From contig JAIVHQ010000006.1 in assembly GCA_020200995.1 (NCBI GenBank), forward strand, positions 1-15,336: 15,336 nucleotides of DNA, read 5' to 3'. The notes below the pieces were generated by a model. That model saw only the letters and a program-made list of their open reading frames with translations. It was not told where the DNA came from and did not search any database. Below, piece after piece: positions 1-8,085 of this stretch. Numbering within the stretch: the first letter of the stretch is position 1; the number at the start of each line of letters is the position of its first letter. Source of the DNA: Flavobacteriales bacterium. GTDB taxonomy: Bacteria; Bacteroidota; Bacteroidia; Flavobacteriales_D; Cryomorphaceae. A program made the position numbers and the translations under genes.

Positions 1-266
1 CGGTCGTGGCCAATGCCTATCCCAAACGCTTTGGAGATGTGGTGCGCCTTTCGGCAAAAGGGCAATGGGACGAAGCCCGCGCCGCGCATTACAGGCTGCT
101 GCCTTTGATCTCTGACCTTCTCCGGGAGGGCAATCCTGCAGGGGTAAAAGAAGTCCTCAGGCACCTCAGTATTTGCAGAAACGCTCACCGACTGCCGCTT
201 GTCCCTGCATCAAAATCCCTCAGCGACGTGCTATATAACCACGTGGCCGAAATCGGTGAATCATAA
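1..266 (+). CDS. dapA: 4-hydroxy-tetrahydrodipicolinate synthase, C-terminal fragment
   Basis: Only the last 88 or so codons are in the window; the reading frame is open to the left edge (codons from position 3) and ends with TAA at 264-266. The frame begins V-V-A-N-A-YPKRFGDVVRLS and continues with HYRLLPLISDLLREGNPAGVK and LRLPL-like HRLPLVPAS. This is the C-terminal helical region of DapA, where the family usually has A-N-x-x-P, a G-(D/Q)-x-x-x-A-R helix, L-L-P-L, an E/G-x-NP-x-x-VK motif and RLPL. DapA condenses pyruvate with aspartate semialdehyde in the diaminopimelate/lysine pathway, in the cytoplasm. The catalytic lysine and tyrosine lie upstream, outside the window, so activity cannot be judged. 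The next gene follows after 68 bp on the same strand and may be co-transcribed. Confidence 0.88.
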   Translation, partial: VVANAYPKRFGDVVRLSAKGQWDEARAAHYRLLPLISDLLREGNPAGVKEVLRHLSICRNAHRLPLVPASKSLSDVLYNHVAEIGES

Positions 267-334
267 GGGATACTCCGCGCGCCGAACAATTTGCTTGCTC
301 TGCGCATTCTACCTGTCCAAACCCATATCAAACC

Positions 335-805
335 ATGAAAGTGTACCGCCGCGAAGACGTCAACCGCATTCCAATTTCACTTGCTGAGGCGTGGGATTTC
401 TTTGCAAATCCGCTGAACCTCGACAAATTGACCCCGGCCGAAATGGCATTTGAAAATGTGTATTCCTTAGACTCTCCGTCGGTATATCCCGGCATGCTGA
501 TCGTTCACAAAGTTTCTCCCCTGCCATTGTTAAAGCTTACCTGGGTTACTGAAATTACCCACGTCGATCACGGCCGCAGGTTTGTGGATGAGCAGCGCAC
601 GGGGCCCTTTGCCATGTGGCACCACATCCACGAGTTTGAGGAGGTCGAGGGCGGGACCCTGGTGAGAGATATTTTGTACTATGCCCTGCCTTTAGGGTTC
701 TTGGGCCGAATTGCACACGGTGTTCAGGTGGGAAAGAAGGTTAATTCGGTGTTCGAATATCGGGAGAAAAGGCTGGCAGAGATTTTCGGGACCTTGGGAG
801 GTTGA
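335..805 (+). CDS. SRPBCC-fold protein (START/polyketide-cyclase-like), unknown ligand
   Basis: A 156-residue protein without signal peptide or membrane segment. It starts at ATG 335 (MKVYRREDVNRIP) and ends at TGA 803-805. Residues 12-30 (ISLAEAWDFFANPLNLDKLTP) match the opening beta strand and helix of SRPBCC proteins, where 'AWDFF..P.NL..LTP' is typical. The middle has alternating strands (LTWVTEITHVDHGRRFVDEQ), and a G-P-F-x-x-WHH-x-H-x-F segment at about 90-101 is characteristic of the bacterial branch often labelled ligand-binding SRPBCC or cell-division-inhibitor-like. A long C-terminal helix (about 130-152) closes the fold. These proteins bind hydrophobic ligands in a deep cavity; nothing here shows which ligand. 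It lies 68 bp downstream of dapA on the same strand, with no clear promoter of its own. Confidence 0.8.
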   Translation: MKVYRREDVNRIPISLAEAWDFFANPLNLDKLTPAEMAFENVYSLDSPSVYPGMLIVHKVSPLPLLKLTWVTEITHVDHGRRFVDEQRTGPFAMWHHIHEFEEVEGGTLVRDILYYALPLGFLGRIAHGVQVGKKVNSVFEYREKRLAEIFGTLGG

Positions 806-1283
806 ATTCAACTGAGGGTTGGGTCGACCGGGTTCGGCGGACAACCCGCGTTAAAAATCACCGCGCTTGTTATTTGCCGGCTTGAGGGATGCTTCGCCTG
901 ATTGTTTACGTGAAAAAAGTTGAATTTCCTATGGGCGTCATTGCGCAATATCGGATACTTTCCGACAATTGCGTAAGATCAAATTCAATGTGTTGACCCC
1001 ACATCTGCTCTGTCGAGGAATGACCGAGGTCGCTCTGTTTACCCAGGTAAAAGCCTGTTGGGTCGGTAAGTTTGATGTATTATTGAAATCCTGCCACTTA
1101 TTTTTTAAAAACAGTGTATCAAAATTGACGGTGGGACGGTTTAAACAACCCCTCTTAAGGCCATTCAAAAGGTTGGTGCTCCAACGTATTTAACGTATAT
1201 TGCAAGTTATTCGAGAGGTTCACTGAACAGAATTTGTCAACTCAATTCGTCGGACTTTACGGACAACCACAAAATAGAAGAAG
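806..1283. other. Gene-free spacer upstream of the S8 protease
   Basis: About 480 bp between the SRPBCC gene and the protease. The only open frames, 969-1193 (plus) and 938-1168 (minus), overlap each other, are under 80 codons and resemble no protein I know. No strong hairpin terminator is visible after 805. A possible promoter for the protease lies at 1173-1203 (separate entry). Otherwise I see nothing. Confidence 0.6.
1173..1203 (+). promoter_or_regulatory. Possible weak promoter for the S8 protease
   Basis: TTG at 1173-1175, then 20 nt, then TATATTGC at 1196-1203. This resembles the Bacteroidota TTG / TAnnTTTG pattern but lacks one T in the -7 box. It would give a leader of about 75 nt before the ATG at 1284. 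No Shine-Dalgarno sequence precedes the start. This is a weak call based on spacing and position only. Confidence 0.28.
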
Positions 1284-4034
1284 ATGCTGAGATTTATACT
1301 GTCATTTGTCGTTTTTTCGATTGCCGCTGTTTCGACAAGCGCCCAAGAGACTCCCTATGTTCAGGGAGAATACATCATCATGTTAGAACGCGGTGTGAAG
1401 CCGGATGTGATCGAGCGCAGTTTCGGTCAAACCAGAATGGGCGATACCGGATTGAGACACGCGGAGGTTTTATCAGGAAATGCCAATGTCCACTTGTTTA
1501 CATTTGATGAAGGCAGCAATGACGGCGAACTGATTTTGCGAAACATCCGACAAAACAAATACGTTCTGGCCGCACAGTTCAACCACTATGTAGAAGAGCG
1601 GTCAACGGTTCCGAATGATCCTCTTTTGAGCCAGCAATGGCACCACATCAATAGCAACGGTGCCGACATCGACAGTGACCTGGCGTGGGATATCACCACG
1701 GGCGGTAGCACGGCCAACGGGGATGAGATTGTAGTTTGTGTCATAGAGCCCTCGGGATCCAATTACAATCACAATGATTTGATTGATAATCACTGGGTGA
1801 ATACAGAAGAAATTCCGGGCAACGGGGTCGACGATGACGGAAACGGCTACGTTGACGACTACAATGGCTGGCGCCCGGGCACAAATTCAGACAATATTCA
1901 GGCAGGCAGTCACGGAACGGCCGTATCAGGTATGATCGGTGCAGCAGGCAACAACGCTTCAGGGGGCGCAGGTGTAAACTGGGACGTGAAGCTCATGCAA
2001 GTGCAGCTGGGCGTCCTCACTGAGTCGAATGTGATTGCAGCCTACGACTATCCACTCACCATGCGTACCAATTACAACAACAGCCAAGGCACTTCGGGAG
2101 CTTTTGTGGTTGCAACAAATGCCTCATGGGGAATTGATTATGCCGATCCATCTAATTATCCCGTTTGGTGTAATTTTTACGATGTACTCGGCGAGGAGGG
2201 AATTCTCAATTGTGGCGCTACATCCAACAGCAATATCAACGTAGATAATGCGGGAGACATGCCCACGGGATGCGGAAGCGATTATATGGTATCGGTGACG
2301 GCCACCAACAGCAATGATTTGCGTACCTTTTCGGGTTACGGTCAAAATTCAATTGATTTGGCTGCCCCTGGTGGTGGGGTCTATTTGCCCTCAGGTAGTT
2401 CGGGTTACAGCACGACAAGCGGAACTTCTTTCGCTAGCCCCTGTGTCGCGGGTGGTATTGCACTGGTGTACTCGGCGCCCTGCGAGACCCTTGCGGGACT
2501 TGCCCTCGCTGACCCGCAGGCAGCGGCAGATGCTGTGAGGGGTTACATCTTTGACGGAGTAGATCAAACAACCCAATTGTCGACCCAAACTGTGACGGGA
2601 GGCAGGCTCAATGTATTCGAGGCCCTGAACCTGGCCCTTGATGATTGTGGTCCGCCCCCGACTTGTGAACCCGAGGGCATCACCCTGTCGACTGAATGTG
2701 TTCTAAATCCCGACAATGGCAATGTAGAAGCGGCAGTCACTGTGGGAGCTGAATTGGACGGATCGATTTGCGTTGCTTCACAGGTGTGTTACAGCATCGG
2801 AGGCAACCCGGCTATTTGCACTGATATTCAAGCCGCAGGAGGGTTGCTTTCCAATGAGGAAGACTTTACGGTTGAAGGCCTTGCGTCTGCCACTACATAC
2901 ACTTTTTACTACACCACCTCAGCGGGTGTATCAGCGGAGCAAACCATCACCACGCCCGATTGCGCTTCCGAAGTGGCGGGCTGCACCGATCCTAGCGCTA
3001 ACAACTATGATCCCGATGCCACGATTGAAAACGGCTCTTGTGTTTTTCCTTGCAGTGACGTTACTCTAACCGTCACCACCGATTGCTGGGGCGGCGAGGT
3101 GAGTTGGGAAATTCTGGATGGTGACAACAATGAGGTGGCAAGCATTTCCACAGGGACATACGGAAATCAGCAGACATACACGTGGTCTGAATGTCTTGAT
3201 TACGGATGCTATACCTTTAATATATTTGACAGCTTTGGTGATGGAATGAACGGCGCCGCGTACAGCTTTTGCGGTGAAAACGGAGATTTCGAAATCGAAA
3301 ATGATCAAACGGGTGAAGGAATCGTAACGATGACGGCGTCTAATGCAAATTACGGCTCCGGCGAGTCTCATATTTTCTGCCTCGAAGCTCCCGAAGAGCC
3401 TGAGCCTGAAATCCCGGCTTGCGAAACACCTTATCCCGCGGTGACAGGTTTGAACTTAGAAGTTGAATCAAACGGGGCCCAGGTCAGTTGGGACCCGATG
3501 CTTGGATCCATTGGATGTCAAATTCAAGGAGGTGTAGTGGGCAGTAGTTATTTAATGAGCAATGCCATTCTTGAACCCGAAATGGAATCATTCTTTATCC
3601 CTGCAAGTGAATTGGTGATTGCCAATACCCTTTACAGGGTTCGCGTTCGTTGCGGATGTCAAAGAAACCCTACCATAATAGGTGCCTGGAGCGACTGGGA
3701 CTTTTTCTTTTGGCCCGGAACCGGTAGTAACTTCGAAGCAGCAGGAGCAGGCGAAAGCCGCCTTGCGGGCGACGACCAATTCGAATTCGAGATGCAGCCA
3801 AATCCCACCGAAGGCGATGTGCTTTTGCGATTGAATTCAGGAGTGAACGAAGTGATCGTGATTCGGATTTACGACCTGGTCGGGAAACTCGTGCATAGCA
3901 GCCGAGAGCAATCTGTGGTTGGAATTAATCAATACCGACTGGCGCTGACGCACCTCAATCCCGCCATTTACCTGGTTCAAATAGAGGGGTCAGAAGGCAA
4001 GGTGGTCACTGAAAAATTAGTAATTGGTAAATAA
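1284..4034 (+). CDS. Secreted subtilisin-like (S8) protease with T9SS sorting domain; catalytic Asp replaced by Glu
   Basis: A 916-residue multidomain exoprotein. Residues 1-20 are a Sec signal peptide (cleavage near SA-Q21). Residues 24-110 resemble an inhibitor/propeptide-like region. The peptidase domain spans about 115-450: His210 in SHGTAVSG and Ser382 in GTSFASP are in place, and the inserted calcium-like loop G-V-DDDGNGYVDD (181-192) is typical of Bacteroidota S8 proteases. Where the family has VIDxG, this protein reads VVCVIEPSGSNYNHNDL, putting Glu155 at the catalytic Asp position. The expected oxyanion Asn is probably N315 (GATSNSN). After the peptidase come an immunoglobulin/Fn3-like region (about 460-560), a GCTDP...NYDP...GSC calcium-binding-like motif (567-586), a Cys-rich DGDN/FGDGMNG module (about 590-700) and a second Fn3-like domain (about 715-810). 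The C-terminal sorting domain (about 836-916) has QPNPTEGDV, VIRIYDLVGKLV and LNPAIYLVQI, as in T9SS type A tails. The protein is probably exported and attached to or released from the surface. It may be a weak protease or a catalytically altered binding protein. Confidence 0.93.
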   Translation: MLRFILSFVVFSIAAVSTSAQETPYVQGEYIIMLERGVKPDVIERSFGQTRMGDTGLRHAEVLSGNANVHLFTFDEGSNDGELILRNIRQNKYVLAAQFNHYVEERSTVPNDPLLSQQWHHINSNGADIDSDLAWDITTGGSTANGDEIVVCVIEPSGSNYNHNDLIDNHWVNTEEIPGNGVDDDGNGYVDDYNGWRPGTNSDNIQAGSHGTAVSGMIGAAGNNASGGAGVNWDVKLMQVQLGVLTESNVIAAYDYPLTMRTNYNNSQGTSGAFVVATNASWGIDYADPSNYPVWCNFYDVLGEEGILNCGATSNSNINVDNAGDMPTGCGSDYMVSVTATNSNDLRTFSGYGQNSIDLAAPGGGVYLPSGSSGYSTTSGTSFASPCVAGGIALVYSAPCETLAGLALADPQAAADAVRGYIFDGVDQTTQLSTQTVTGGRLNVFEALNLALDDCGPPPTCEPEGITLSTECVLNPDNGNVEAAVTVGAELDGSICVASQVCYSIGGNPAICTDIQAAGGLLSNEEDFTVEGLASATTYTFYYTTSAGVSAEQTITTPDCASEVAGCTDPSANNYDPDATIENGSCVFPCSDVTLTVTTDCWGGEVSWEILDGDNNEVASISTGTYGNQQTYTWSECLDYGCYTFNIFDSFGDGMNGAAYSFCGENGDFEIENDQTGEGIVTMTASNANYGSGESHIFCLEAPEEPEPEIPACETPYPAVTGLNLEVESNGAQVSWDPMLGSIGCQIQGGVVGSSYLMSNAILEPEMESFFIPASELVIANTLYRVRVRCGCQRNPTIIGAWSDWDFFFWPGTGSNFEAAGAGESRLAGDDQFEFEMQPNPTEGDVLLRLNSGVNEVIVIRIYDLVGKLVHSSREQSVVGINQYRLALTHLNPAIYLVQIEGSEGKVVTEKLVIGK

Positions 4035-4313
4035 TTTGGAAGGCTACGGGTCTTTCGGTGCATTACAAGTTCAGTAAAGCAACAGCGAGAAGAGGACGGT
4101 TAGATTAAGTCGCGGAAATAACTTCCCTGTGCCGCGAAAAAGAAAATTAATATGCGCGCTTGTAATTCGTATGTTGCCTTTGGTTGTTTTTTGCAATCCA
4201 ATCCGGGATAAGGCCCGATAACTGCGTAGACCATTCGCTTGAAAACAAAAACCCCCGGAAGATCATGTGCAATACAGTTCTTCCGGGGGTAATATTTTGC
4301 CAGTGAGCGAACT
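4035..4313. other. Spacer between convergent protease and thiolase genes
   Basis: About 280 bp between the ends of two convergent genes. Apart from the hairpin terminator at 4241-4290 (separate entry) I see no gene, repeat or clear terminator for the plus-strand protease. The same hairpin has no good T-run on the plus-strand side. Confidence 0.6.
4241..4290 (-). terminator. Rho-independent terminator of the thiolase gene
   Basis: A perfect 12-bp inverted repeat, ACCCCCGGAAGA (4251-4262) and TCTTCCGGGGGT (4279-4290), with a 16-nt loop. Read on the minus strand it is followed at once by TTTTTGTTTTC (4241-4250 on the plus strand is GAAAACAAAA and continues into the stem). It begins 24 nt after the thiolase stop codon, so it is well placed to end that transcript. 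Confidence 0.9.
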
Positions 4314-5492
4314 TTACATCCGCTCTACAACCATTGCTGAGGCTCCGCCGCCTCCGTTGCAAATACCGGCACAGCCGAGTTTCGCGTCATTTTGCGCGAG
4401 GATGTGAATCAAGGTAACCAGAATACGGGCTCCGCTGGCTCCGAGGGGGTGGCCCAGTGCCACGGCACCGCCGTTTACATCGACCTTTGAAGCGTCGAGT
4501 CCGAGTTCCTTAATGTTGGCCAAACCGACCACAGCGAATGCCTCGTTGAGTTCCCAGAAGTCGATGTCGCCCGTGCTGAGGCCGGCTTTTGCAAGCGCTT
4601 TGGGAATGGCTTTTGAAGGCGCAGTCGTAAATTTTTCAGGCGCTTGAGCGGCGTCTGCATATCCTCTGATTTTGGCGATCGGCTTCAGGCCGAGTTCATC
4701 TGCTTTCTCGCGGCTCATCACCACCAGTGCAGCTGCTCCGTCGTTGAGGGTGCTTGCATTGGCCGCCGTCACGGTGCCGTCTTTTGAAAACACAGGGCGC
4801 AGGTTGGGCACCTTTTCGAATATGATGTTTTTATATTCCTCGTCTTCTTTCATCAGAATCGGGTCGCCCTTGCGCTGCGGAATTTCCACGGCAACGGTTT
4901 CGTCATCGAATTTTCCGGACTCCCAAGCTTTTGCGGCGCGCTTATAAGATTCTATGGCAAAAGCGTCTTGCTCTTCGCGTGAAAAATTGTAATCGCGGGC
5001 GCAGAGATCCCCGCAGTTGCCCATGTGCTCCTGGTTGTAGGCGTCGGTGAGGCCGTCGAATACCATGCCGTCAAGCATGGTCATATTGCCGAGTTTGGTT
5101 CCCGTGCGCGATCCCGGCAGGTAGTGCGGTACGCGGCTCATGCTTTCCATGCCTCCGGCCACAATTACGTCGGCATCGCCGGCTGCGATGGATTGAGCGG
5201 CCATCATGACTGCCTTCATACCGGAGGCACATACTTTGTTGACTGTGGTGCAAGGCACTGTATCTGCGAGGCCGGCCATCATGGCAGCTTGCCTTGCGGG
5301 TGCCTGGCCAAGACCTGCCTGCAATACGCAGCCCATAAAGACTTCATTAACGTGTTTTTTATCTATTCCGGCTTTGTCGAGTGCTCCTTTGATGGCGGTG
5401 GCTCCGAGTTGTGTGGCTTTCACACCGGCCAGGCTTCCGTTAAAGCTGCCGATTGGTGTGCGCACAGCCGATACTATTACTACTTCTTTCAT
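4314..5492 (-). CDS. atoB: Acetyl-CoA C-acetyltransferase (acetoacetyl-CoA thiolase)
   Basis: A 392-residue cytoplasmic enzyme of the thiolase family. It reversibly condenses two acetyl-CoA into acetoacetyl-CoA, feeding ketone-body, branched-chain amino acid or beta-oxidation metabolism. The frame is open further upstream, but the start at ATG 5490-5492 (MKEVVIVSAVRTPIGSFNGS) gives the canonical thiolase N terminus and leaves room for a promoter. Nucleophile Cys88 lies in VNKVCASGMKAVMMAAQS. GGMESMSRVPHY, NASTLNDGAAA (246-256), NEAFA (316-320), GGAVALGHPLGASGAR with His348, and Cys378 in CAGICNGGGGASAMVVER complete the active site. The CASGMKAVMMAAQS...GGMESMS run is closer to mitochondrial-type acetoacetyl-CoA thiolase than to FadA. 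Length matches the family. It appears monocistronic, with its own promoter and terminator. Confidence 0.96.
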   Translation of the reverse strand: MKEVVIVSAVRTPIGSFNGSLAGVKATQLGATAIKGALDKAGIDKKHVNEVFMGCVLQAGLGQAPARQAAMMAGLADTVPCTTVNKVCASGMKAVMMAAQSIAAGDADVIVAGGMESMSRVPHYLPGSRTGTKLGNMTMLDGMVFDGLTDAYNQEHMGNCGDLCARDYNFSREEQDAFAIESYKRAAKAWESGKFDDETVAVEIPQRKGDPILMKEDEEYKNIIFEKVPNLRPVFSKDGTVTAANASTLNDGAAALVVMSREKADELGLKPIAKIRGYADAAQAPEKFTTAPSKAIPKALAKAGLSTGDIDFWELNEAFAVVGLANIKELGLDASKVDVNGGAVALGHPLGASGARILVTLIHILAQNDAKLGCAGICNGGGGASAMVVERM

Positions 5493-5533
5493 TGTGAATT
5501 GATTTACTTGTTGATGGAAGGAATTCTTCGCCG

Positions 5534-5565
5534 CAAAGGTAAGCATAACTGCGGCTTGCGAAAAA
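5534..5565 (-). promoter_or_regulatory. Promoter of the thiolase gene (Bacteroidota-type -7 box)
   Basis: The minus strand carries TACCTTTG (plus-strand CAAAGGTA, 5534-5541), an exact TAnnTTTG -7 element, about 42 nt upstream of the thiolase ATG. A T-run lies 19 nt further upstream (5561-5565) instead of a clean TTG. Predicted transcription start is near 5528, giving a leader of roughly 35 nt. Confidence 0.55.
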
Positions 5566-5596
5566 CGCAAGGGCGGGATGCCCCTATGTCGGTAAC

Positions 5597-6085
5597 TTAT
5601 CGGGGCAGCTCGTAAAATTCTTCCTGTCCACCAAGGTCGAGAGAATCACCGTTGAGAAAAAAGCTTTTCTGCTCGTTGACGTAATCGCAGTCGCCCGTGT
5701 ATTCTCCTTTAAGTACGATGCGTTCAATCTGTACAAAAAAGGCTGCCGTGAATCCTTCAACCATGTAGTCGTAGGTCACGAAGTAGGGCGCGCTGGTATT
5801 GGTGAACGGGAAATCGTCGTTGATGATAAACCTTCCGGGACCTTCGATGAGGTTGTTGCCATCTACAAAAATGGTATCGCCGACAAGGGGTTCGCTAAAA
5901 GGAACGTAGCGCACGAACATCAGGTCGGCCAATTCTTCTTCTGTAAACCCATCAGGGCCCTCCACGGGCAGTTGAAATTTGAGCCCGTTCAGTCGATCGA
6001 TATCGGGTTCATCGCACACTTTTTCGCAAGAAACAGAAGCTAGAGCTGAAATGAACAAGAAGCTGTAAAAAAGGGTTAATTTCAT
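5597..6085 (-). CDS. Putative lipoprotein of unknown function
   Basis: A 162-residue protein starting MKLTLFYSFLFISALASVSCEKVCDEP. Residues 1-19 form a hydrophobic signal. Cys20 follows A-S-V-S, a loose lipobox, so lipidation is likely but not certain; a plain secreted protein is the alternative. The mature part is acidic and strand-rich (LKFQLPVEGPDGF, FVRYVPFSEPLVGDTIFVDG, YFVTYDYMVEGFTAAFFVQIERIVLKGEY) and ends in a short DCDYVNEQKSFFLNGDSLDLGG segment with one more Cys. This looks like a small beta-sandwich envelope protein; I do not recognise a family. It has its own well-formed promoter (6110-6139) and is divergent from the DUF6340-like gene. Its stop lies about 105 bp upstream of the thiolase start on the same strand. 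Confidence 0.72.
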   Translation of the reverse strand: MKLTLFYSFLFISALASVSCEKVCDEPDIDRLNGLKFQLPVEGPDGFTEEELADLMFVRYVPFSEPLVGDTIFVDGNNLIEGPGRFIINDDFPFTNTSAPYFVTYDYMVEGFTAAFFVQIERIVLKGEYTGDCDYVNEQKSFFLNGDSLDLGGQEEFYELPR

Positions 6086-6109
6086 ATTGATTTGTACATC
6101 TTAGCACGC

Positions 6110-6139
6110 CAAAATTAGTGAATTGAATGACCGAATCAA
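6110..6139 (-). promoter_or_regulatory. Promoter of the lipoprotein gene at 5597-6085
   Basis: On the minus strand there is TTG (plus-strand CAA, 6137-6139), exactly 19 nt, then TAATTTTG (plus-strand CAAAATTA, 6110-6117). This is a full match to the Bacteroidota TTG-N19-TAnnTTTG pattern. Predicted start is near 6104, giving a leader of roughly 18 nt before ATG 6085. Confidence 0.7.
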
Positions 6140-6156
6140 CACATTTCGTATTTTCG
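6123..6156 (+). promoter_or_regulatory. Possible promoter of the DUF6340-like gene, near-leaderless
   Basis: TTG at 6123-6125, then 23 nt, then TATTTTCG at 6149-6156, one base off TAnnTTTG. The box ends 4 nt before the ATG at 6161, so a transcript from it would have almost no leader. It overlaps the opposite-strand promoter at 6110-6139, so the two genes would share a 75-bp divergent control region. Confidence 0.38.
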
Positions 6157-6160
6157 CACG

Positions 6161-7210
6161 ATGATTAGAAAACGGCTTTTCGCAGCTTATCTTGCAGTTC
6201 TTTTCCTCACCGGCTGCGGGACTTCCCTTTATTATGCTGAATTTATCTATCCGTCAAAGGTTTACATTCCTGCTGAGCTCTACAAGGTCGGGTACCTTAA
6301 CAGGGCGGCGAGTCCCGGACAGACTGCACCGATATACCGCGAAGGTGAAGTAATCGACTACGCCCCCGGTATTGTGGACCGCACGGCAAAGAAAATTGCC
6401 AATGCCATTGAAGCGGAAAATGAAAGTATGCACCGCTACAATATTACACGCGTTGAATGGGACATTAAGAAAGACGCCGGCACATTGAAAAAAGGCAATG
6501 AGCTCACCGCCGCCCAGGCCGACAGCGTTTGTCTCTGGGAGCTTGTGGACGGACTCATCATTGCTGAAGGTGCTGAAATGCAGCTCGACGTGAGGGGCGA
6601 TTTTGAAATGGTTACCGTGACCGACGACCGCGGAAATCTAGTGCGGGTGCCGGAATTTACCGCGAGGAGCGTGGTCACACTCACCATGAGGTGGCGCTTT
6701 TACGACTACGTGGGTAAGGTGTTTCTGGACGATTATGAAGAGACATACACTTACACCATCAGCAATATCACCTACAGCGAAGAGGAAGCAATGAGCCTCA
6801 ACCCCAGAGAAGTGAGTACACTGGACCTCGCCAATATTGCTGCTGTTGATTACTTCTCACGCATTGCGCCTTTTTGGATGGAGGACTTCAGAATGTATTA
6901 CCAAACAGGTAATTCTGAAATGTACCGCATCGCCAATGAGCTGGAATACGATGGCGATTGGGAGAAAGCGGCCAAAGGATGGACAGAACTCACCGATGAT
7001 CCCGATCAAAAGGTGGCACACCGGTCTCGGTTCAACCTCGCAGTGGCCGCAGAAATGCTCGGAAACCCCAAAAAAGCAAAGGAGTGGTTGGAGAAGGCTG
7101 AAGAAATTAAGGAAACGAAAGAGACCAAAAAGTATATGGAGCGCCTCGAAGGTCAAATCTTACTTTATGAAGTGGTCGCAAGGCAGCTCGGGCTCGACGA
7201 AGAAGAGTAG
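6161..7210 (+). CDS. DUF6340-like lipoprotein with C-terminal TPR-like repeat
   Basis: A 349-residue lipoprotein. The signal MIRKRLFAAYLAVLFLTGC has a good lipobox (L-T-G-C19), so it should be anchored to the outer or inner membrane. Residues 30-110 have VYIPAELYKVGYLNRA followed by APIYREGE and a long helix; residues 120-200 contain the ELVDGLIIAEG strand and TVTDDRGN, and a WRFYDY segment. Residues 255-330 form helical pairs (YDGDWEKAAKGWTELTDDPDQKVAHRSRFNLAVAAEMLGNPKKAKEWLEKAEE) like tetratricopeptide units. This arrangement resembles the Bacteroidota DUF6340 family, whose function is unknown. It is divergent from the neighbouring lipoprotein gene and followed after 75 bp by another lipoprotein gene on the same strand. 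Identification rests on the overall pattern only. Confidence 0.8.
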   Translation: MIRKRLFAAYLAVLFLTGCGTSLYYAEFIYPSKVYIPAELYKVGYLNRAASPGQTAPIYREGEVIDYAPGIVDRTAKKIANAIEAENESMHRYNITRVEWDIKKDAGTLKKGNELTAAQADSVCLWELVDGLIIAEGAEMQLDVRGDFEMVTVTDDRGNLVRVPEFTARSVVTLTMRWRFYDYVGKVFLDDYEETYTYTISNITYSEEEAMSLNPREVSTLDLANIAAVDYFSRIAPFWMEDFRMYYQTGNSEMYRIANELEYDGDWEKAAKGWTELTDDPDQKVAHRSRFNLAVAAEMLGNPKKAKEWLEKAEEIKETKETKKYMERLEGQILLYEVVARQLGLDEEE

Positions 7211-7285
7211 ACAATACACGCTCCCCTTGCTCTGCAGACCATAAACAATCACCCCGTTGAGCACCCGCCCATAATTCTTAACTTC

Positions 7286-8017
7286 ATGCCCGTGGAGAAA
7301 CTCAAATTTTTGTTTTGGCGAGTTGCGAGCTTCATGGCTGTGCTAGTCCTGATTCAGGCCTGTAATAGCGATGATGATGACGGTCCTGAGCCAGGCCCTG
7401 TCGAGGCAGATGCTTTTCTCGTGTATTACGTTGAGGGAAGCCTAAAAAGGGGAGAGGTCGGAACGATTCCGGGTGGTTCCGTGCGCAGCGAGCTGGTGCT
7501 TTCAATGGCCGATCCGTCAGCACCTTTGACGGCTGTGTCCATATCACCCGGTGCCGAAGTGGTCGCTGCGGCTACTTTTGACAATTCCGATAGCGATGCG
7601 CGCAACTGGACGGGATCGCTGGTGTTCTTCGATTTTCAAACCAGTGAAATCATCACTGAGCAAGACAAGGAAGGACTCACCGAAGTGCTGAATTTCCCGA
7701 ATGCCGACGCTGCCATGCAAATCATGGCCATGGGCTGGCAAAACGATTCAGTGCTGGTGGCCCACGTTCGTCCCCGCACCGATTTTCTGCCCGTGTCATC
7801 AGCCAATATTTCGCTGGTCTATTCACTGAGCACAGGCCAGGCCCTGCAACTTTCTCAATCGGGATCATCGGAGCCTTTCGCTCTGCCCATTCCGGAAAAC
7901 GATGAAAAGACACTTTACGAAAGCAGCCTCGAAGGCGGGGTAATTTTTGTCGACGGTCAAGCCGTAGGCGGCATTTCAGGTGTGGAACGCTACGACATCA
8001 CTTTTCGATTGGATTGA
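7286..8017 (+). CDS. Putative surface lipoprotein of unknown function
   Basis: A 243-residue protein. MPVEKLKFLFWRVASFMAVLVLIQAC gives a signal peptide with lipobox I-Q-A-C26. The Cys is followed by NSDDDDGPEPGP, an acidic stretch of the kind that marks surface-exposed lipoproteins in Flavobacteriia. The remainder is strand-rich with repeated 'strand-turn' units (LVLSMADPSAPLTAVSISPGAEVVAAATF, GSLVFFDFQTSEI, QIMAMGWQNDSVLVAHVRP, SANISLVYSLSTGQALQL). This looks like several blades of a beta-propeller-type sensor of about 45 residues each, though a propeller would normally be longer. I do not recognise a family. No convincing promoter is visible in the 75 bp upstream. The gene runs into the repeat cluster starting at 8086. 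Confidence 0.75.
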   Translation: MPVEKLKFLFWRVASFMAVLVLIQACNSDDDDGPEPGPVEADAFLVYYVEGSLKRGEVGTIPGGSVRSELVLSMADPSAPLTAVSISPGAEVVAAATFDNSDSDARNWTGSLVFFDFQTSEIITEQDKEGLTEVLNFPNADAAMQIMAMGWQNDSVLVAHVRPRTDFLPVSSANISLVYSLSTGQALQLSQSGSSEPFALPIPENDEKTLYESSLEGGVIFVDGQAVGGISGVERYDITFRLD

Positions 8018-8085
8018 GGCTCGGAATCCGGAAGGCATCCAAACTCAAAATTGTAGTAATAAGTTACAACTCCCCGTCAATCAGA

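Noticed and set aside
1067..1074. TAAGTTTG, a perfect TAnnTTTG -7 box
   Set aside because: It has no TTG at the right distance upstream (the nearest is only 6 nt away) and lies over 200 bp from the protease start.
938..1193. Overlapping small open frames on both strands in the 806-1283 spacer
   Set aside because: They have under 80 codons each, mutual overlap, low-complexity-free but unfamiliar peptides, and no start signals.
5025..5615. A 196-codon open frame on the plus strand
   Set aside because: It is antisense to the thiolase and to its promoter; no recognisable protein features.
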